A program made the translations under genes and the position numbers. DNA of 64,000 nt from NCBI RefSeq assembly GCF_024055595.1, contig NZ_JAMXOF010000004.1:186001-250000 (forward strand). Direction: 5' to 3'. This stretch comes from Mucilaginibacter aurantiaciroseus (GTDB taxonomy: Bacteria; Bacteroidota; Bacteroidia; Sphingobacteriales; Sphingobacteriaceae). Each line of letters opens with the position of its first letter. Within the stretch, counting starts at the first letter, position 1. Shown one piece after another: positions 53,668-62,597 of the stretch. Below the pieces are notes generated by a model that did no database searches, was not told the origin of the DNA, and saw only the letters and a list, made by a program, of their open reading frames with translations.

Positions 53668-54129
53668 TTATAACTGGCTATTTCTTAAAGCTTTGATACG
53701 ATCATGGTCTTCGTTAATAGCTTGTTGCTGCTGTGCAACAACGGCAGCAAATTGTGGCGCTAAACCATTATCTTCAAATAATGCGTCGCGGTATGCTTTT
53801 ATGATGGCATCCTCACCGCGTTCGCATTCTTCTAAAATGCTTTTACGGTCGTGTCCGGTAAAAGTAGCTTTAATATCTATCCATGCGCGGTGAATGGTGC
53901 CGGTTGCGGTGTTACCTGTTTCAACCTCGCCGCCTGCCTGGCCTACTGCCTGGCTTAGTTCCTGTACATTTTTGCGGCTATCACTTGCAAACTGGTCAAA
54001 TACGGCCTTAAGGTCTACGTCTGCTTCGCCTAAATCTTTTGATGCGCGGTCAAAACCGTCAATACGGTCATTATTAATTTCTATTAAGTCGTTTAATACT
54101 TCTACTGATTTTTCTGATGTAGTTTCCAT
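53668..54129 (-). CDS. PA2169 family four-helix-bundle protein
   Basis: 153 aa. A ferritin-like four-helix bundle of the PA2169/DUF2383 family: SVEVLNDLIEINNDRIDGFD near residues 8-27, then HRAWIDIKATFTGHDRKSIL near 80-99 and CERGEDAIIKAYRDAL near 102-117. The family is often stress-induced and of unknown activity. It lies close to the DUF892-type gene and ku, a possible stress-response neighbourhood. Confidence 0.88.
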   Translation of the reverse strand: METTSEKSVEVLNDLIEINNDRIDGFDRASKDLGEADVDLKAVFDQFASDSRKNVQELSQAVGQAGGEVETGNTATGTIHRAWIDIKATFTGHDRKSILEECERGEDAIIKAYRDALFEDNGLAPQFAAVVAQQQQAINEDHDRIKALRNSQL

Positions 54130-54246
54130 GGTAGTTATTATATTTTGTTTGGTACTACCAATACAACCACCATGCCACGGTTAATTTTTAATTAAAAAAA
54201 TTAACAAAAAAATTACAACCAAAGGTTTATAACTTTTTAATAATAA

Positions 54247-54275
54247 ATGGCTCCCCAAATTCTCGGGAGCCGTTT
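54247..54275 (-). terminator. Terminator of the lipoprotein gene
   Basis: GGCTCCC and GGGAGCC arms, 20 bases after the stop of the minus-strand gene at 54295, followed by a T-rich run on that strand. Confidence 0.8.
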
Positions 54276-54294
54276 ATATTATTATATGTATTTG

Positions 54295-54993
54295 TTATTT
54301 AATAGTGTAACTGGACAAATAAGTAGAGCTCTTAAAGCCAAACAATTCGGCATCGGTTTGGATCAATCCAACTCCTTTAGCCAGGTAGTAATCATAAGCA
54401 CCATAATCCCGAAACCCGTCACCCAAGCCAAAATCGTATTGTACAGTCATGTGGGTATGTATCACGTTTTGGTAGGTTTTATTAAGCACCGTTTTGGTAA
54501 TTCCCGATTCGATGATTTTGCTTACTGTTCGGCCGGGAACCCCATTTACTAAACCATTCGGAGACATTTTTGCCGTCCACTTGTCACCAACTTTAAGGTT
54601 ATCATCCAACAGAAAAAACTCGACGGTAACTTTTTCCTGCACTGTGGTAGCCATTATCTTATACTTTTTATCTTTTACATAATAGTATTGCAGGGTGTTC
54701 TCTTTGCCCTTGGTAGCACTTCTAACTTCGTAATAATTTTGGCCATTAATAGGAATAATCATGCCCGAAATATGGGCTTCTGTGCTTTCTACAGTGCCTG
54801 TAAGGTTGTTTTCATATATCCAAGAGCTACCTGTTGAAGTTGGCAAATAACTATCGTTAGCGTTGGTATTGGTACCGGGGGTATTAGTTAAGGTTCCGGA
54901 AGCGGTGTATCCTGTATAGTCAACAGCGTCTTTTTTACAAGAGCCGAAGCACAAGACAATAACCGGGAGGAGAATAGGTAAATATTTTTTCAA
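54295..54993 (-). CDS. Hypothetical lipoprotein
   Basis: 232 aa with a lipoprotein signal (LPILLPVIVLCFGSC, lipobox FGSC) and a Thr/Gly/Asn-rich linker (GTLTNTPGTNTNANDSYLP), then a beta-rich domain (GSSWIYENNLTGTVESTEAH, DDNLKVGDKWTAKMSP). Likely an envelope lipoprotein. The family is not named. Confidence 0.78.
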   Translation of the reverse strand: MKKYLPILLPVIVLCFGSCKKDAVDYTGYTASGTLTNTPGTNTNANDSYLPTSTGSSWIYENNLTGTVESTEAHISGMIIPINGQNYYEVRSATKGKENTLQYYYVKDKKYKIMATTVQEKVTVEFFLLDDNLKVGDKWTAKMSPNGLVNGVPGRTVSKIIESGITKTVLNKTYQNVIHTHMTVQYDFGLGDGFRDYGAYDYYLAKGVGLIQTDAELFGFKSSTYLSSYTIK

Positions 54994-55093
54994 CCTTTAT
55001 AATTTAGTAGTTAATAGTATTGTTAAAGATAACTAAATCAAGCCACCCCGCAAATTCGCAATATGACTAATGTATTTTATCTTAGTCTAATAT

Positions 55094-55137
55094 AAACTGA
55101 AAAGAGACCGACCTTTCGGGCAGCCTCTTTTCAGTTT
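55094..55137 (-). terminator. Strong hairpin overlapping the DUF892 stop
   Basis: AAACTGAAAAGAG (55094-55106) and CTCTTTTCAGTTT (55125-55137) are perfect 13-bp arms. The stop codon of the minus-strand gene (55136-55138) lies within the stem. Confidence 0.8.
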
Positions 55138-55441
55138 AGCCTAATACACCTGCAAGGGTTTTAAGCGTGCCGTATGAAGCAATTTTGTAATGTTCAACCT
55201 TTTGACAGGCTGATATGATACCTGCATCACGTATGATGCTTCCGTCTTCGGTACTTTTAACAATTTCTTCAGATTCCTTAATAAGGCCGGCCATAGCTTC
55301 ACATTTTTTTGCTACAGCTTTTTCACCTATTGACTCAAATACCGAATCTAATCGGATAATTTGATTTTCGGTTTGCTTGATGTGTAATTCAATCGCGTTA
55401 CGCAGTTCATCTGATGTTGCTGCTTGAAAAAAACTATGCAC
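55136..55441 (-). CDS. DUF892/YciE ferritin-like protein, shortened at both ends
   Basis: 101 aa against about 160 for the family. FFQAATSDELRNAIELH corresponds to the end of helix 1 and helix 2, then KCEAMAGLIKESEEIV and ACQKVEHYKIASYGTLKTLA are family hallmarks. The N-terminal 25-30 residues and the C-terminal helix are missing. The only usable start is a GTG at 55441, whose first eight bases overlap the ku stop region. The stop lies inside a terminator hairpin. It may be a functional short form or a remnant. Confidence 0.62.
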   Translation of the reverse strand: MHSFFQAATSDELRNAIELHIKQTENQIIRLDSVFESIGEKAVAKKCEAMAGLIKESEEIVKSTEDGSIIRDAGIISACQKVEHYKIASYGTLKTLAGVLG

Positions 55442-56207
55442 CTTTCTTAGTTTTTAGGCTGCTCATCAGCTGCTCGTATAAGTCATCGCTTTTGGTTACA
55501 CGTGGTTTAAGCTTTTTGATGATAGGTCGTTTACCTTTTGCTTTAGCCTTGATGATCTTGAGCAACTCATTATTATACTCATCCTTAAACTTAGATACAT
55601 CAAAATCTTCCGCGTACTGATTTATCAAGGTGAGGCCAACATCCAGTTCCTTTTTGCTTACAGTAACGTCATCAGCTATATTCAAATCCCCGGTACTGCG
55701 GATCTCCTGCCCAAAACGGATGCGGGTTATCACCAATACATTATCTACAGGGTGCACAATACAAAGGCTTTCGGTGCTGCGCAATACAAAACGAGCCAGC
55801 CCCGCCTTGCCGGATTTTTTTAGTGCCTGGAGTAATAGCGCATAAGCCTTATTATTTTTGGTATCTGGCTCAGTATAATATGATGTTTCATAAAACATGG
55901 GATTAACGCCGGCAATGTCAACAAAGCTTTCTATCTCTACCACCTTACTTTTCTCGGGCGCGGCAGCTTCAAAGTCGGCTTCTTCTACTATCACGTAGTC
56001 GTTGTCATTTATTTTATAGCCTTTTACAATTTTATCGTAAGGCACCTCTTTGTTAGTTTTCTCGTTAACACGATGGTACCGGATGCGCTCGTGGTCGCGG
56101 GCATCCAGCATATCCAGGTCGATACTGCTGGTTTGCACTGCCGAATATAATTTAACCGGGATGCTTACCAACCCAAACCCTAATGTACCTTTCCAGATGG
56201 ACCTCAT
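55434..56207 (-). CDS. ku: Ku DNA-end-binding protein
   Basis: 257 aa, normal bacterial Ku length. It binds double-strand breaks in non-homologous end joining. RSIWKGTLGFGLVSIPVKLY opens the core; HRVNEKTNKEVPYDKIVKGY and SYYTEPDTKNNKAYALLLQA near 109-128 follow, then the basic C-terminus (IIKAKAKGKRPIIKKLKPRV). The partner ligase ligD is not in the window. It overlaps the GTG start of the DUF892-like gene. Confidence 0.95.
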   Translation of the reverse strand: MRSIWKGTLGFGLVSIPVKLYSAVQTSSIDLDMLDARDHERIRYHRVNEKTNKEVPYDKIVKGYKINDNDYVIVEEADFEAAAPEKSKVVEIESFVDIAGVNPMFYETSYYTEPDTKNNKAYALLLQALKKSGKAGLARFVLRSTESLCIVHPVDNVLVITRIRFGQEIRSTGDLNIADDVTVSKKELDVGLTLINQYAEDFDVSKFKDEYNNELLKIIKAKAKGKRPIIKKLKPRVTKSDDLYEQLMSSLKTKKGA

Positions 56208-56502
56208 AACCTTATAATTTAATGCTACCTGGTATAACTAATTAAAGAGCCTACAGTTTTTGAAATGAATTGTGGCACTACAATTAAATACTATTTCAAC
56301 CGCTCCTGATCTTAAAAATATGCATCGTCATTTATAGAAAAAAAGAATTCAAGCCAATTAAAATGTTAAACCGTCAATACATGCTTCAACTTACAAATAT
56401 GACATGCGTATTAGTACGTATTTTAATATACCGCTACAAGGGGATTGTTGTAAAGCACTGATAATATAAACTTTACAACCACAAACTAAACACTAAAATA
56501 TT

Positions 56503-56946
56503 ATGAAAAAGCTATTACTTAGCGCAGTATTCGCATTAACTTTATGCTTTGCTGCAAAAGCACAAGATGAAACTGTAGCCGAAAAACCGGCAGAAATTAA
56601 AGACACCAAAGTTTTAACTATCGACGAACTGAAAGCACAGCGTGCCGAGCTGGTTGCGATGCTAAAATCGGAAGATTTCGAAAAAACTTTGACAAAAGCA
56701 AATAATATAAAAGCACCGAAAGAAGTTGGGATTGCAGGTGTTGAAGCTTTAGCTAACCCGGTTACCACCATGATGACCCATTTAAAAGAGAACCACCATA
56801 TGTTGCCACAAATGTATACAAACGTAACCGGCCAAACACTTGATGGCCTGCCGGCCACCGAAGTAAAACCTTTAACGCCAAATCAAATGTTAGGCTTTTC
56901 TAAACTTTGCCTTGAAATAAGTTCTAGCCTGTTAAAATCATCATAA
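56503..56946 (+). CDS. Small secreted hypothetical protein
   Basis: 147 aa with a clear signal peptide (MKKLLLSAVFALTLCFAAKA). The mature part is helical (LTIDELKAQRAELVAMLKSE) with no recognised domain. It is probably periplasmic. Composition is ordinary. The 295-nt gap upstream (56208-56502) contains only AT-rich sequence. Confidence 0.7.
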   Translation: MKKLLLSAVFALTLCFAAKAQDETVAEKPAEIKDTKVLTIDELKAQRAELVAMLKSEDFEKTLTKANNIKAPKEVGIAGVEALANPVTTMMTHLKENHHMLPQMYTNVTGQTLDGLPATEVKPLTPNQMLGFSKLCLEISSSLLKSS

Positions 56947-57309
56947 GACCCAATCACCCTGGCCGGCCAAATTAAAAGCGCCGGTTTAATGAAAGGCATC
57001 AAAGGCTTAAAATCATCAATGTACATCAAAAGCAACATTGGCGCCATCAGGCAAAAAATCGCCTTTAATTCAAAATTGATTAACAACCTGGTACAAACAA
57101 ACGGGCTACAGCCGCAAACACAACTAAATAAAGGCTTCTTTTATTTAGTTTTAAAGAAGGGTGCTGCACGGGGGGCACGGTCACTCTTTTTTGCTTTATA
57201 AGTAGGCAACGTCTGCTTCCTGTTGAAAATGAACACTCAATGTGGATGATTTTCTGGTTGCTGCCTCAATCATTTTTTGCACATTTGCAGCTCAGCATCG
57301 CACACCCAA
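56947..57309. other. Intergenic region with hairpin
   Basis: No gene supported. AACTAAATAAA (57122-57132) and TTTATTTAGTT (57140-57150) form a perfect hairpin that could terminate transcription of the upstream gene. A 70-codon frame here lacks any supporting feature. Confidence 0.55.
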
Positions 57310-58599
57310 ATGGAGCAGTATTTTATAATAGATTTCGACAGCACCTTTACCCAGGTAGAAGCCTTAGACGAGTTAGCCCGCATATCTTTAAAAAATCATC
57401 CCGACCGTGAAGCTATCTATAAACAGATAGAAGACCTTACCAATGCTTCTATGGAAGGCCGCTTATCGTTCACCGATAGCCTGGAGCAGCGCGTGAAACT
57501 GCTTTGCGCCAATCGCGACCACCTGAAAATGCTGATCACCCATTTAAAGAAAAAGGTATCCACCTCGTTCTCACGTAACACCGTGTTTTTCAAGAACCAC
57601 CAGGATGAAGTACTTATCGTATCCGGCGGTTTTAAGGAGTTCATCACACCGGTGGTTACCGAGTATCATATTAAAAAAGAGAACATATACGCCAACACCT
57701 TTGTGTTTGATGAAGAGGGCAACATTGTAGGCTACGACCGCCAAAACCCACTATCGCAAGAGGGCGGCAAGGTAAAGCTTTTGAAGGAATTGAACCTGCC
57801 GGGAGAGATCTTTGGTATTGGTGATGGGTACTCGGATTTCCAGCTGAAGGAATCGGGGATGATCAAAAAATTCTTTGCTTTTACGGAGAACATCGAACGT
57901 AAATCTGTTGCCGAAAAAGCAGATCATATTACCCCAAGTTTCGACGAATTTTTATATATCAACAAACTGCCAAGGGCGATATCATACCCAAAAAACCGCA
58001 TTAAATGTTTAGTTATTGGCGATATTGATGAAGAAGCATTGGGCCAGATGAAGCGCGAGGGCTACAACTTCCGCCATTGCGATAGCATAGAAGAAAAATA
58101 TTTAGACGAGGCCGGTGTTTTATTTTGCGACGAGACAAACCTGCCAAAACCCGAGCAGTTAGAAAATGCGGGGCGCTTAAAAGTAATTGGCTGTTTTGGC
58201 CGCGTGAACCGCAAGCTTGCCGAAGCTGCATGCGAAAAGGGCATCATTATATTCGATGACCCTAAAGCTAACCCCCGCAATACCGATTTTATCCCCCGCA
58301 GGGTAATTGCTTTTATGAACGAGGGTAAAACCCACATGAGCTGTAATTTCCCTGACCTGCAGCCCCCGCGGATCAATAATGCCCACAGGTTAATTCACAT
58401 CCATAAGAATGTACCGGGGATACTGGCGCAGATCAACGAGGTATTTGCAAACCACAACATTAATATAGTAGGTGAGTTTTTAGTTACCAACCCGCAAATT
58501 GGTTACGTAATTACCGACGTTAACACCGGTTACGACACCGAGGTATTAAACGAGCTGAAAGCGATTGAGCAAACGATAAAATTTCGGTTACTGTATTAG
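57310..58599 (+). CDS. SerB-like HAD phosphatase fused to a truncated PGDH-like region and ACT domain
   Basis: 429 aa from the ATG at 57310; an upstream TTG is rejected. The N-terminal HAD-IB phosphatase spans about 1-215: FIIDFDSTFTQVEALDELA gives the catalytic Asp pair, LIVSGGF the second motif, and GIGDGYSDF the metal site. The middle (about 225-350) looks like part of 3-phosphoglycerate dehydrogenase (GCFGRVNRKLAEAACEKGII) but has no NAD-binding GxGxxG loop. An ACT domain ends the protein (VPGILAQINEVFANHNINIV). It is probably a serine-responsive phosphoserine phosphatase; the substrate is inferred from the family. Confidence 0.82.
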   Translation: MEQYFIIDFDSTFTQVEALDELARISLKNHPDREAIYKQIEDLTNASMEGRLSFTDSLEQRVKLLCANRDHLKMLITHLKKKVSTSFSRNTVFFKNHQDEVLIVSGGFKEFITPVVTEYHIKKENIYANTFVFDEEGNIVGYDRQNPLSQEGGKVKLLKELNLPGEIFGIGDGYSDFQLKESGMIKKFFAFTENIERKSVAEKADHITPSFDEFLYINKLPRAISYPKNRIKCLVIGDIDEEALGQMKREGYNFRHCDSIEEKYLDEAGVLFCDETNLPKPEQLENAGRLKVIGCFGRVNRKLAEAACEKGIIIFDDPKANPRNTDFIPRRVIAFMNEGKTHMSCNFPDLQPPRINNAHRLIHIHKNVPGILAQINEVFANHNINIVGEFLVTNPQIGYVITDVNTGYDTEVLNELKAIEQTIKFRLLY

Positions 58600-58610
58600 G
58601 ATAAGCGCAG

Positions 58611-58699
58611 CATGCCATTGCAAGGAACGCGGTGACGCCGCCAAACTCAGCACATTTGCTTATGCTATGAGATTGCAACGCTACCGGTAGCAATGACAT
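58611..58699. repeat. R2 palindromic repeat
   Basis: Outer CATTGC (58616-58621) and GCAATG (58690-58695) arms, inner AAACTCAGCA and TGCTATGAGATT blocks. It lies between convergent genes. Confidence 0.6.
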
Positions 58700-58705
58700 A
58701 GTTTT

Positions 58706-59176
58706 TTACTCCTTTACCAACGGCACCACAAGTACCGGCACCTGCGCATTACGAACAACGCTTTCTGCTACACTGCCCATCAACAGGCGATCTATGCCGC
58801 TTCGGCTATGGGTACCTATTACGATCAGGTCTGCTTTAAATTCTTTACTACAGCTTAAAATACCGTCGGCAGTGGAGTCATATTCATTGAAACAGGTAAC
58901 CTCTAAACCTTTCGCATATTTTTCGATTGTACGTTCTATAATGTTATTCGCCTGCTCTTTCTGGATGCTGAGTATATTTACCTCGTTATAATCATCCCTT
59001 TGTATAGGCAAGCCCATAATAGTATCATTCGTGATATCTGCAATAACAGCAGGCTCTACAATATGAACCAGGCCAACATGTGCATTAAAAGTATGGGCGA
59101 TATCAAACCCGTATGATGCGGCATATTCGGCAAACTTGCTGTCGTCTATCCCAATAAGTATCTTACTAATTTTCAT
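58706..59176 (-). CDS. Universal stress protein
   Basis: 156 aa. KILIGIDDSKFAEYAASYGF opens the fold, and the ATP-binding loop is VIGTHSRSGIDRLLMGSVAE near residues 123-142, matching G-x2-G-x9-G(S/T), so this is likely an ATP-binding UspA-type member. VRNAQVPVLVVPLVKE is the usual C-terminus. The gene is single and its inducing stress is unknown. Confidence 0.93.
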   Translation of the reverse strand: MKISKILIGIDDSKFAEYAASYGFDIAHTFNAHVGLVHIVEPAVIADITNDTIMGLPIQRDDYNEVNILSIQKEQANNIIERTIEKYAKGLEVTCFNEYDSTADGILSCSKEFKADLIVIGTHSRSGIDRLLMGSVAESVVRNAQVPVLVVPLVKE

Positions 59177-59247
59177 GGCTGCTAGGGTTTTGATATATCC
59201 TTACTAAACAATCAAATACCGATATGTTTTAGTAAAAGATGCAAATG

Positions 59248-60576
59248 CTACAGTCTGTATTTGCCAAACATCCTTTTCAGATATTTGCTTTTGGTGAGGC
59301 CTGCTTTAGACAGGTCCACCTTTTGCGCCGAATAAATGCCGCCATCGCCACTAAAAAAATATGCTGTAAAACATGCTATCGCGAAGAAGATGGCATATTC
59401 GCCACCAAAAAGCTCTATCCCCAATAAGGTACAGGCCAGCGGCGTATTGGTAGCCCCGGCAAATACAGCTATAAAACCCAAAGCAGCAAACAGGCCGACC
59501 GGCGCGTTCATCAGTTCGGCAAGGCTGTTACCCAACGTCGAACCGATATAAAACAGCGGCGTAACCTCTCCTCCTTTAAAACCTGTGCCTAAAGTTATGG
59601 CGGTATAAACCAGTTTCCAGAGCCAGCTGAATGCGTCCGCCCCGGCATGCTGAAAAGCGGATGCAATGGTTACCGCGCCAATATATTCGGCATCAACGCC
59701 AAGGCCCAGGTAGTCGGGCTTGCCCAAAATATACGTAAGGCCTATTATGGCAAGGCCGCCAACAACAGGTATCACCCAGGTGATTTTGATCCACCTAAGC
59801 GAAAAATTTTTCACAAGGTGCACTGCCTGTACAAAGGCATAACTAACCCCGCCAAATATGGCAGATGCTAATATCACTTTTGCTAACAGCCAAAAGCTAA
59901 CAGGTAGGTGAATACCGTAAAATGTTTGCCCGGTGTTTACAATTTCAACATGGTAAAGCGTATGGTGGATGCCCCATAACGATACCGTGATATCACCTAC
60001 ATACCCCGCAATCAAACAGGCAAAAAAAGCTTTATAAGGTACACGGCCAATAACAATCACCTCCAGCGCGAAGATGGCACCAGTAAGCGGCGTACCAAAT
60101 ACAGCCCCAAAGCCCGCGGCAACGCCTGCTGATAGGATGATTTTTTTATCGGACTCGTTCATTTTAAACCAACTGCCAAATAGGTTGGCCAGGCTGCCGC
60201 CAATTTGTACGGCCGTACCCTCGCGCCCTGCCGAGCCACCGAAAAGATGGGTAATAACGGTTGTAACTAAAATAAGCGGTGCCATTCGTTTTGGCACTCC
60301 TGCACCGGGTTGATGAATCTCGTCGATAATAAGGTTATTGCCCCGTTCGGCACTTTTGCCATACCATTTATACAGCAGGTGGATAACCACACCGGCGGCA
60401 GGTAGCAGGTACAGTAACCATGTATGCGCAAAGCGGAAATGGATAGCCCAGCTTAACAGCCACAGAAAAAAAGCCACTACACTACCAATTGCCGCAGCAA
60501 CCGGAACGATGATACCCCCCCAGCGGACGAGATACTTTATAAGCGAAATGGAGTTTGAGACGATATTTTTAAACAT
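59248..60576 (-). CDS. ClC-type voltage-gated chloride channel/transporter
   Basis: 442 aa with about eleven membrane helices. The selectivity and gating motif GGSAGREGTAVQIGGSLANL lies near residues 113-132, with the gating Glu in GREG; GFGAVFGTPLTGAIFALEVI and GFIAVFAGATNTPLACTL are further conserved segments. It moves chloride, or exchanges chloride or fluoride for protons; the exact ion cannot be read. There is no C-terminal CBS domain. The gene is on its own. Confidence 0.9.
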   Translation of the reverse strand: MFKNIVSNSISLIKYLVRWGGIIVPVAAAIGSVVAFFLWLLSWAIHFRFAHTWLLYLLPAAGVVIHLLYKWYGKSAERGNNLIIDEIHQPGAGVPKRMAPLILVTTVITHLFGGSAGREGTAVQIGGSLANLFGSWFKMNESDKKIILSAGVAAGFGAVFGTPLTGAIFALEVIVIGRVPYKAFFACLIAGYVGDITVSLWGIHHTLYHVEIVNTGQTFYGIHLPVSFWLLAKVILASAIFGGVSYAFVQAVHLVKNFSLRWIKITWVIPVVGGLAIIGLTYILGKPDYLGLGVDAEYIGAVTIASAFQHAGADAFSWLWKLVYTAITLGTGFKGGEVTPLFYIGSTLGNSLAELMNAPVGLFAALGFIAVFAGATNTPLACTLLGIELFGGEYAIFFAIACFTAYFFSGDGGIYSAQKVDLSKAGLTKSKYLKRMFGKYRL

Positions 60577-60739
60577 AACCTACGTGCAAATAAACAAATA
60601 TTTGGGGTAGGCGTCATCAGCTTTGCAGCGGTTCAAGTAGGCAGAACACCATTGCCTTGTTTGTATAACACAAATGTATTATTATTTCGGAATTATTTTG
60701 ATCGACCCGAACGACTTTCGGCTTTTGACTTAAGACTAC

Positions 60740-60747
60740 TATCTTTG
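60740..60747 (+). promoter_or_regulatory. Putative -7 box of the tryptophan dioxygenase gene
   Basis: TATCTTTG, four bases before the ATG at 60752. Confidence 0.5.
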
Positions 60748-60751
60748 AAGC

Positions 60752-61705
60752 ATGAGCATCTCTCCCGAAATAGAAAAAAGGCTTACGCTGCTGCAGGAAA
60801 AATACAACGCCATGGGCCAGGATATGACATCCTACCTGGATGGCCTGCTGCATGCTGACTTTCTTACCTATTGGGATTACATTCACCTGGATACGCTTTT
60901 GAGCCTGCAAAGCCCAAAAACACCCTTCCCGGATGAGGAGATCTTTATTATGTATCACCAGATCACCGAGCTGTACTTTAAGCTGAGCCTGCACGAGTGC
61001 AAGCAGATATCGGAACATGAAAAACTTACGGTGGATTTCTTCACCGCCCGTATCAAACGCATTAACCGTTATTTTGAAGCGCTTACCAATTCATTCGAAA
61101 TTATGGTGGATGGGATGGAGAAGGAGCAGTTTCTGCAATTCCGCATGAGTTTGCTACCGGCCAGCGGTTTCCAAAGCGGCCAGTACCGTTTAATAGAAAT
61201 TTACGCTACCGACTTTATAAACCTTGTAGCGCCAGACCATCGACAGGAATTAGCCGGCGCCCCTGTCGAGTATCAATTTGAACAGATCTACTGGAAGTAT
61301 GGCGCGACGGAGTTGTCTACCGGTAAAAGAACATTGACTTTAAATCAGTTCGAGAAAAAATACGCCAAAACCTTTATCGAACTTGGCAAACAGGTAAGCA
61401 ATACCAACTTTAACTCGCTATTACAGCAGTTTAAACACAAAAGCGAAAGCACCAATACATTAGAAGAGCAGCTAAGGCAGCTTGATGTAAACGTGAATGT
61501 GAACTGGCCGCTAAGTCACTACAAATCTGCCGTGCGCTACCTGCACCGCGAGCCTGAAGAAATCAAGGCAACCGGAGGCACCAACTGGCAGAAATACCTG
61601 CCTCCGCGTTTCCAGCGCCGCATTTTTTATCCTTCTTTATGGAGTGCCTACGAACTGGAGAACTGGGGCAAAGCCTGGGTAGATAAAGTAATAAGCGAGT
61701 TATAA
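60752..61705 (+). CDS. kynA: Tryptophan 2,3-dioxygenase
   Basis: 317 aa, a heme enzyme opening the indole ring of tryptophan to N-formylkynurenine. TYWDYIHLDTLLSLQSPK near residues 40-57 and MYHQITELYFKLSLHE near 69-84 (substrate-binding His and heme edge) are diagnostic. FQSGQYRLIEIYATDFIN matches the substrate pocket, and KATGGTNWQKYLPPRF near 271-286 corresponds to the GTGG loop near the heme. No other kynurenine-pathway gene lies nearby. Confidence 0.9.
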   Translation: MSISPEIEKRLTLLQEKYNAMGQDMTSYLDGLLHADFLTYWDYIHLDTLLSLQSPKTPFPDEEIFIMYHQITELYFKLSLHECKQISEHEKLTVDFFTARIKRINRYFEALTNSFEIMVDGMEKEQFLQFRMSLLPASGFQSGQYRLIEIYATDFINLVAPDHRQELAGAPVEYQFEQIYWKYGATELSTGKRTLTLNQFEKKYAKTFIELGKQVSNTNFNSLLQQFKHKSESTNTLEEQLRQLDVNVNVNWPLSHYKSAVRYLHREPEEIKATGGTNWQKYLPPRFQRRIFYPSLWSAYELENWGKAWVDKVISEL

Positions 61706-61748
61706 CAATGCCAAATAAACTATTTCGGCCAGCTTTAAAGAGCATCCT

Positions 61749-62027
61749 ATGGCCATAATACTTTGTGGTATTTACACAATATTGTGGTGCTGGATGGGAC
61801 AAATCGCTTACTACGACTTTACTCACCACGGTGATGGAGAGACAATAGGTTTGTCACTTTACTATTTTGCTTTCATAGTTATTCTACCATACTTTCTCAC
61901 AACGGTAGCGTTCGCGGTGTTCTCCACCAAATTAAAAAAGTTTTATTGGAACATGGTTGGCTTTATCCTTGTGTTTATCCCGGTTGCCGCTTTGATCGGC
62001 TTTTTGGTAAACTATATAAACGGATAG
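61749..62027 (+). CDS. Small three-helix membrane protein
   Basis: 92 aa with three hydrophobic segments: IILCGIYTILWCWMGQIAYY, FAFIVILPYFLTTVAFAVFS and MVGFILVFIPVAALIGFLVN, with a short charged loop (STKLKKFYW) between the last two. No family is recognised. It ends exactly where the convergent neighbour ends (62027/62028). Confidence 0.65.
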   Translation: MAIILCGIYTILWCWMGQIAYYDFTHHGDGETIGLSLYYFAFIVILPYFLTTVAFAVFSTKLKKFYWNMVGFILVFIPVAALIGFLVNYING

Positions 62028-62489
62028 CTATATAGCGGTTGGCTGCAGGTTGTTCGCCTCTGCCGCATCATTAACCAATTTTTCTATCTCATAAAAGCGC
62101 TCAAACTTGTTGATGATGGTCAATGAGTTTTTCTTTGGAATTTTATTTACCAAAAATATGTTCGGGCCGCGATGGGTTACTTTTTTGATATCCGCAAGGT
62201 TTATGGCTACGTCGGGTTGGTTCAGCGTATGCAACACTATTTTCTCGTGATTAATAGTCAATTTTGTTGCGTCAATACCTTTGAAATATTTTTTTTGTCC
62301 GTAAACAAACCCGGCTATCAGCGCCATAAATATGATCGTGAAAGTAATGATATTAGTGGTACTACCGCCCCGGTAAAGCAGGTTAAAGGCAAAAATGGCA
62401 ATTATTACAATGTAAGATGCTAAGATGGTATAGGTCCAGGTTTTTTTGAGTTTTGCATTTCCTTCGGCACTAAGTTTGTATTCGGGCAT
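62028..62489 (-). CDS. Two-helix membrane protein of unknown function
   Basis: 153 aa. Two membrane helices lie at about residues 17-36 (YTILASYIVIIAIFAFNLLY) and 45-64 (IITFTIIFMALIAGFVYGQK), then a cytoplasmic part that looks like a small PH-type beta domain (ATKLTINHEKIVLHTLNQPD, INLADIKKVTHRG). Its function is unknown. It is convergent with the previous gene with no gap. Confidence 0.65.
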   Translation of the reverse strand: MPEYKLSAEGNAKLKKTWTYTILASYIVIIAIFAFNLLYRGGSTTNIITFTIIFMALIAGFVYGQKKYFKGIDATKLTINHEKIVLHTLNQPDVAINLADIKKVTHRGPNIFLVNKIPKKNSLTIINKFERFYEIEKLVNDAAEANNLQPTAI

Positions 62490-62597
62490 GTAGGGTTTTG
62501 TTAATTTGCTGTAATATAGCGTTCAAAAGCTTTAAAAAATAAATAATCGCTCAAAAATTTTTAACTTGCCACTTTCAGATTTATTTATTCTACTACC

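Noticed and set aside
56989..57201. 70-codon plus-strand frame
   Set aside because: It runs through a terminator-like hairpin and shows no protein-like features.
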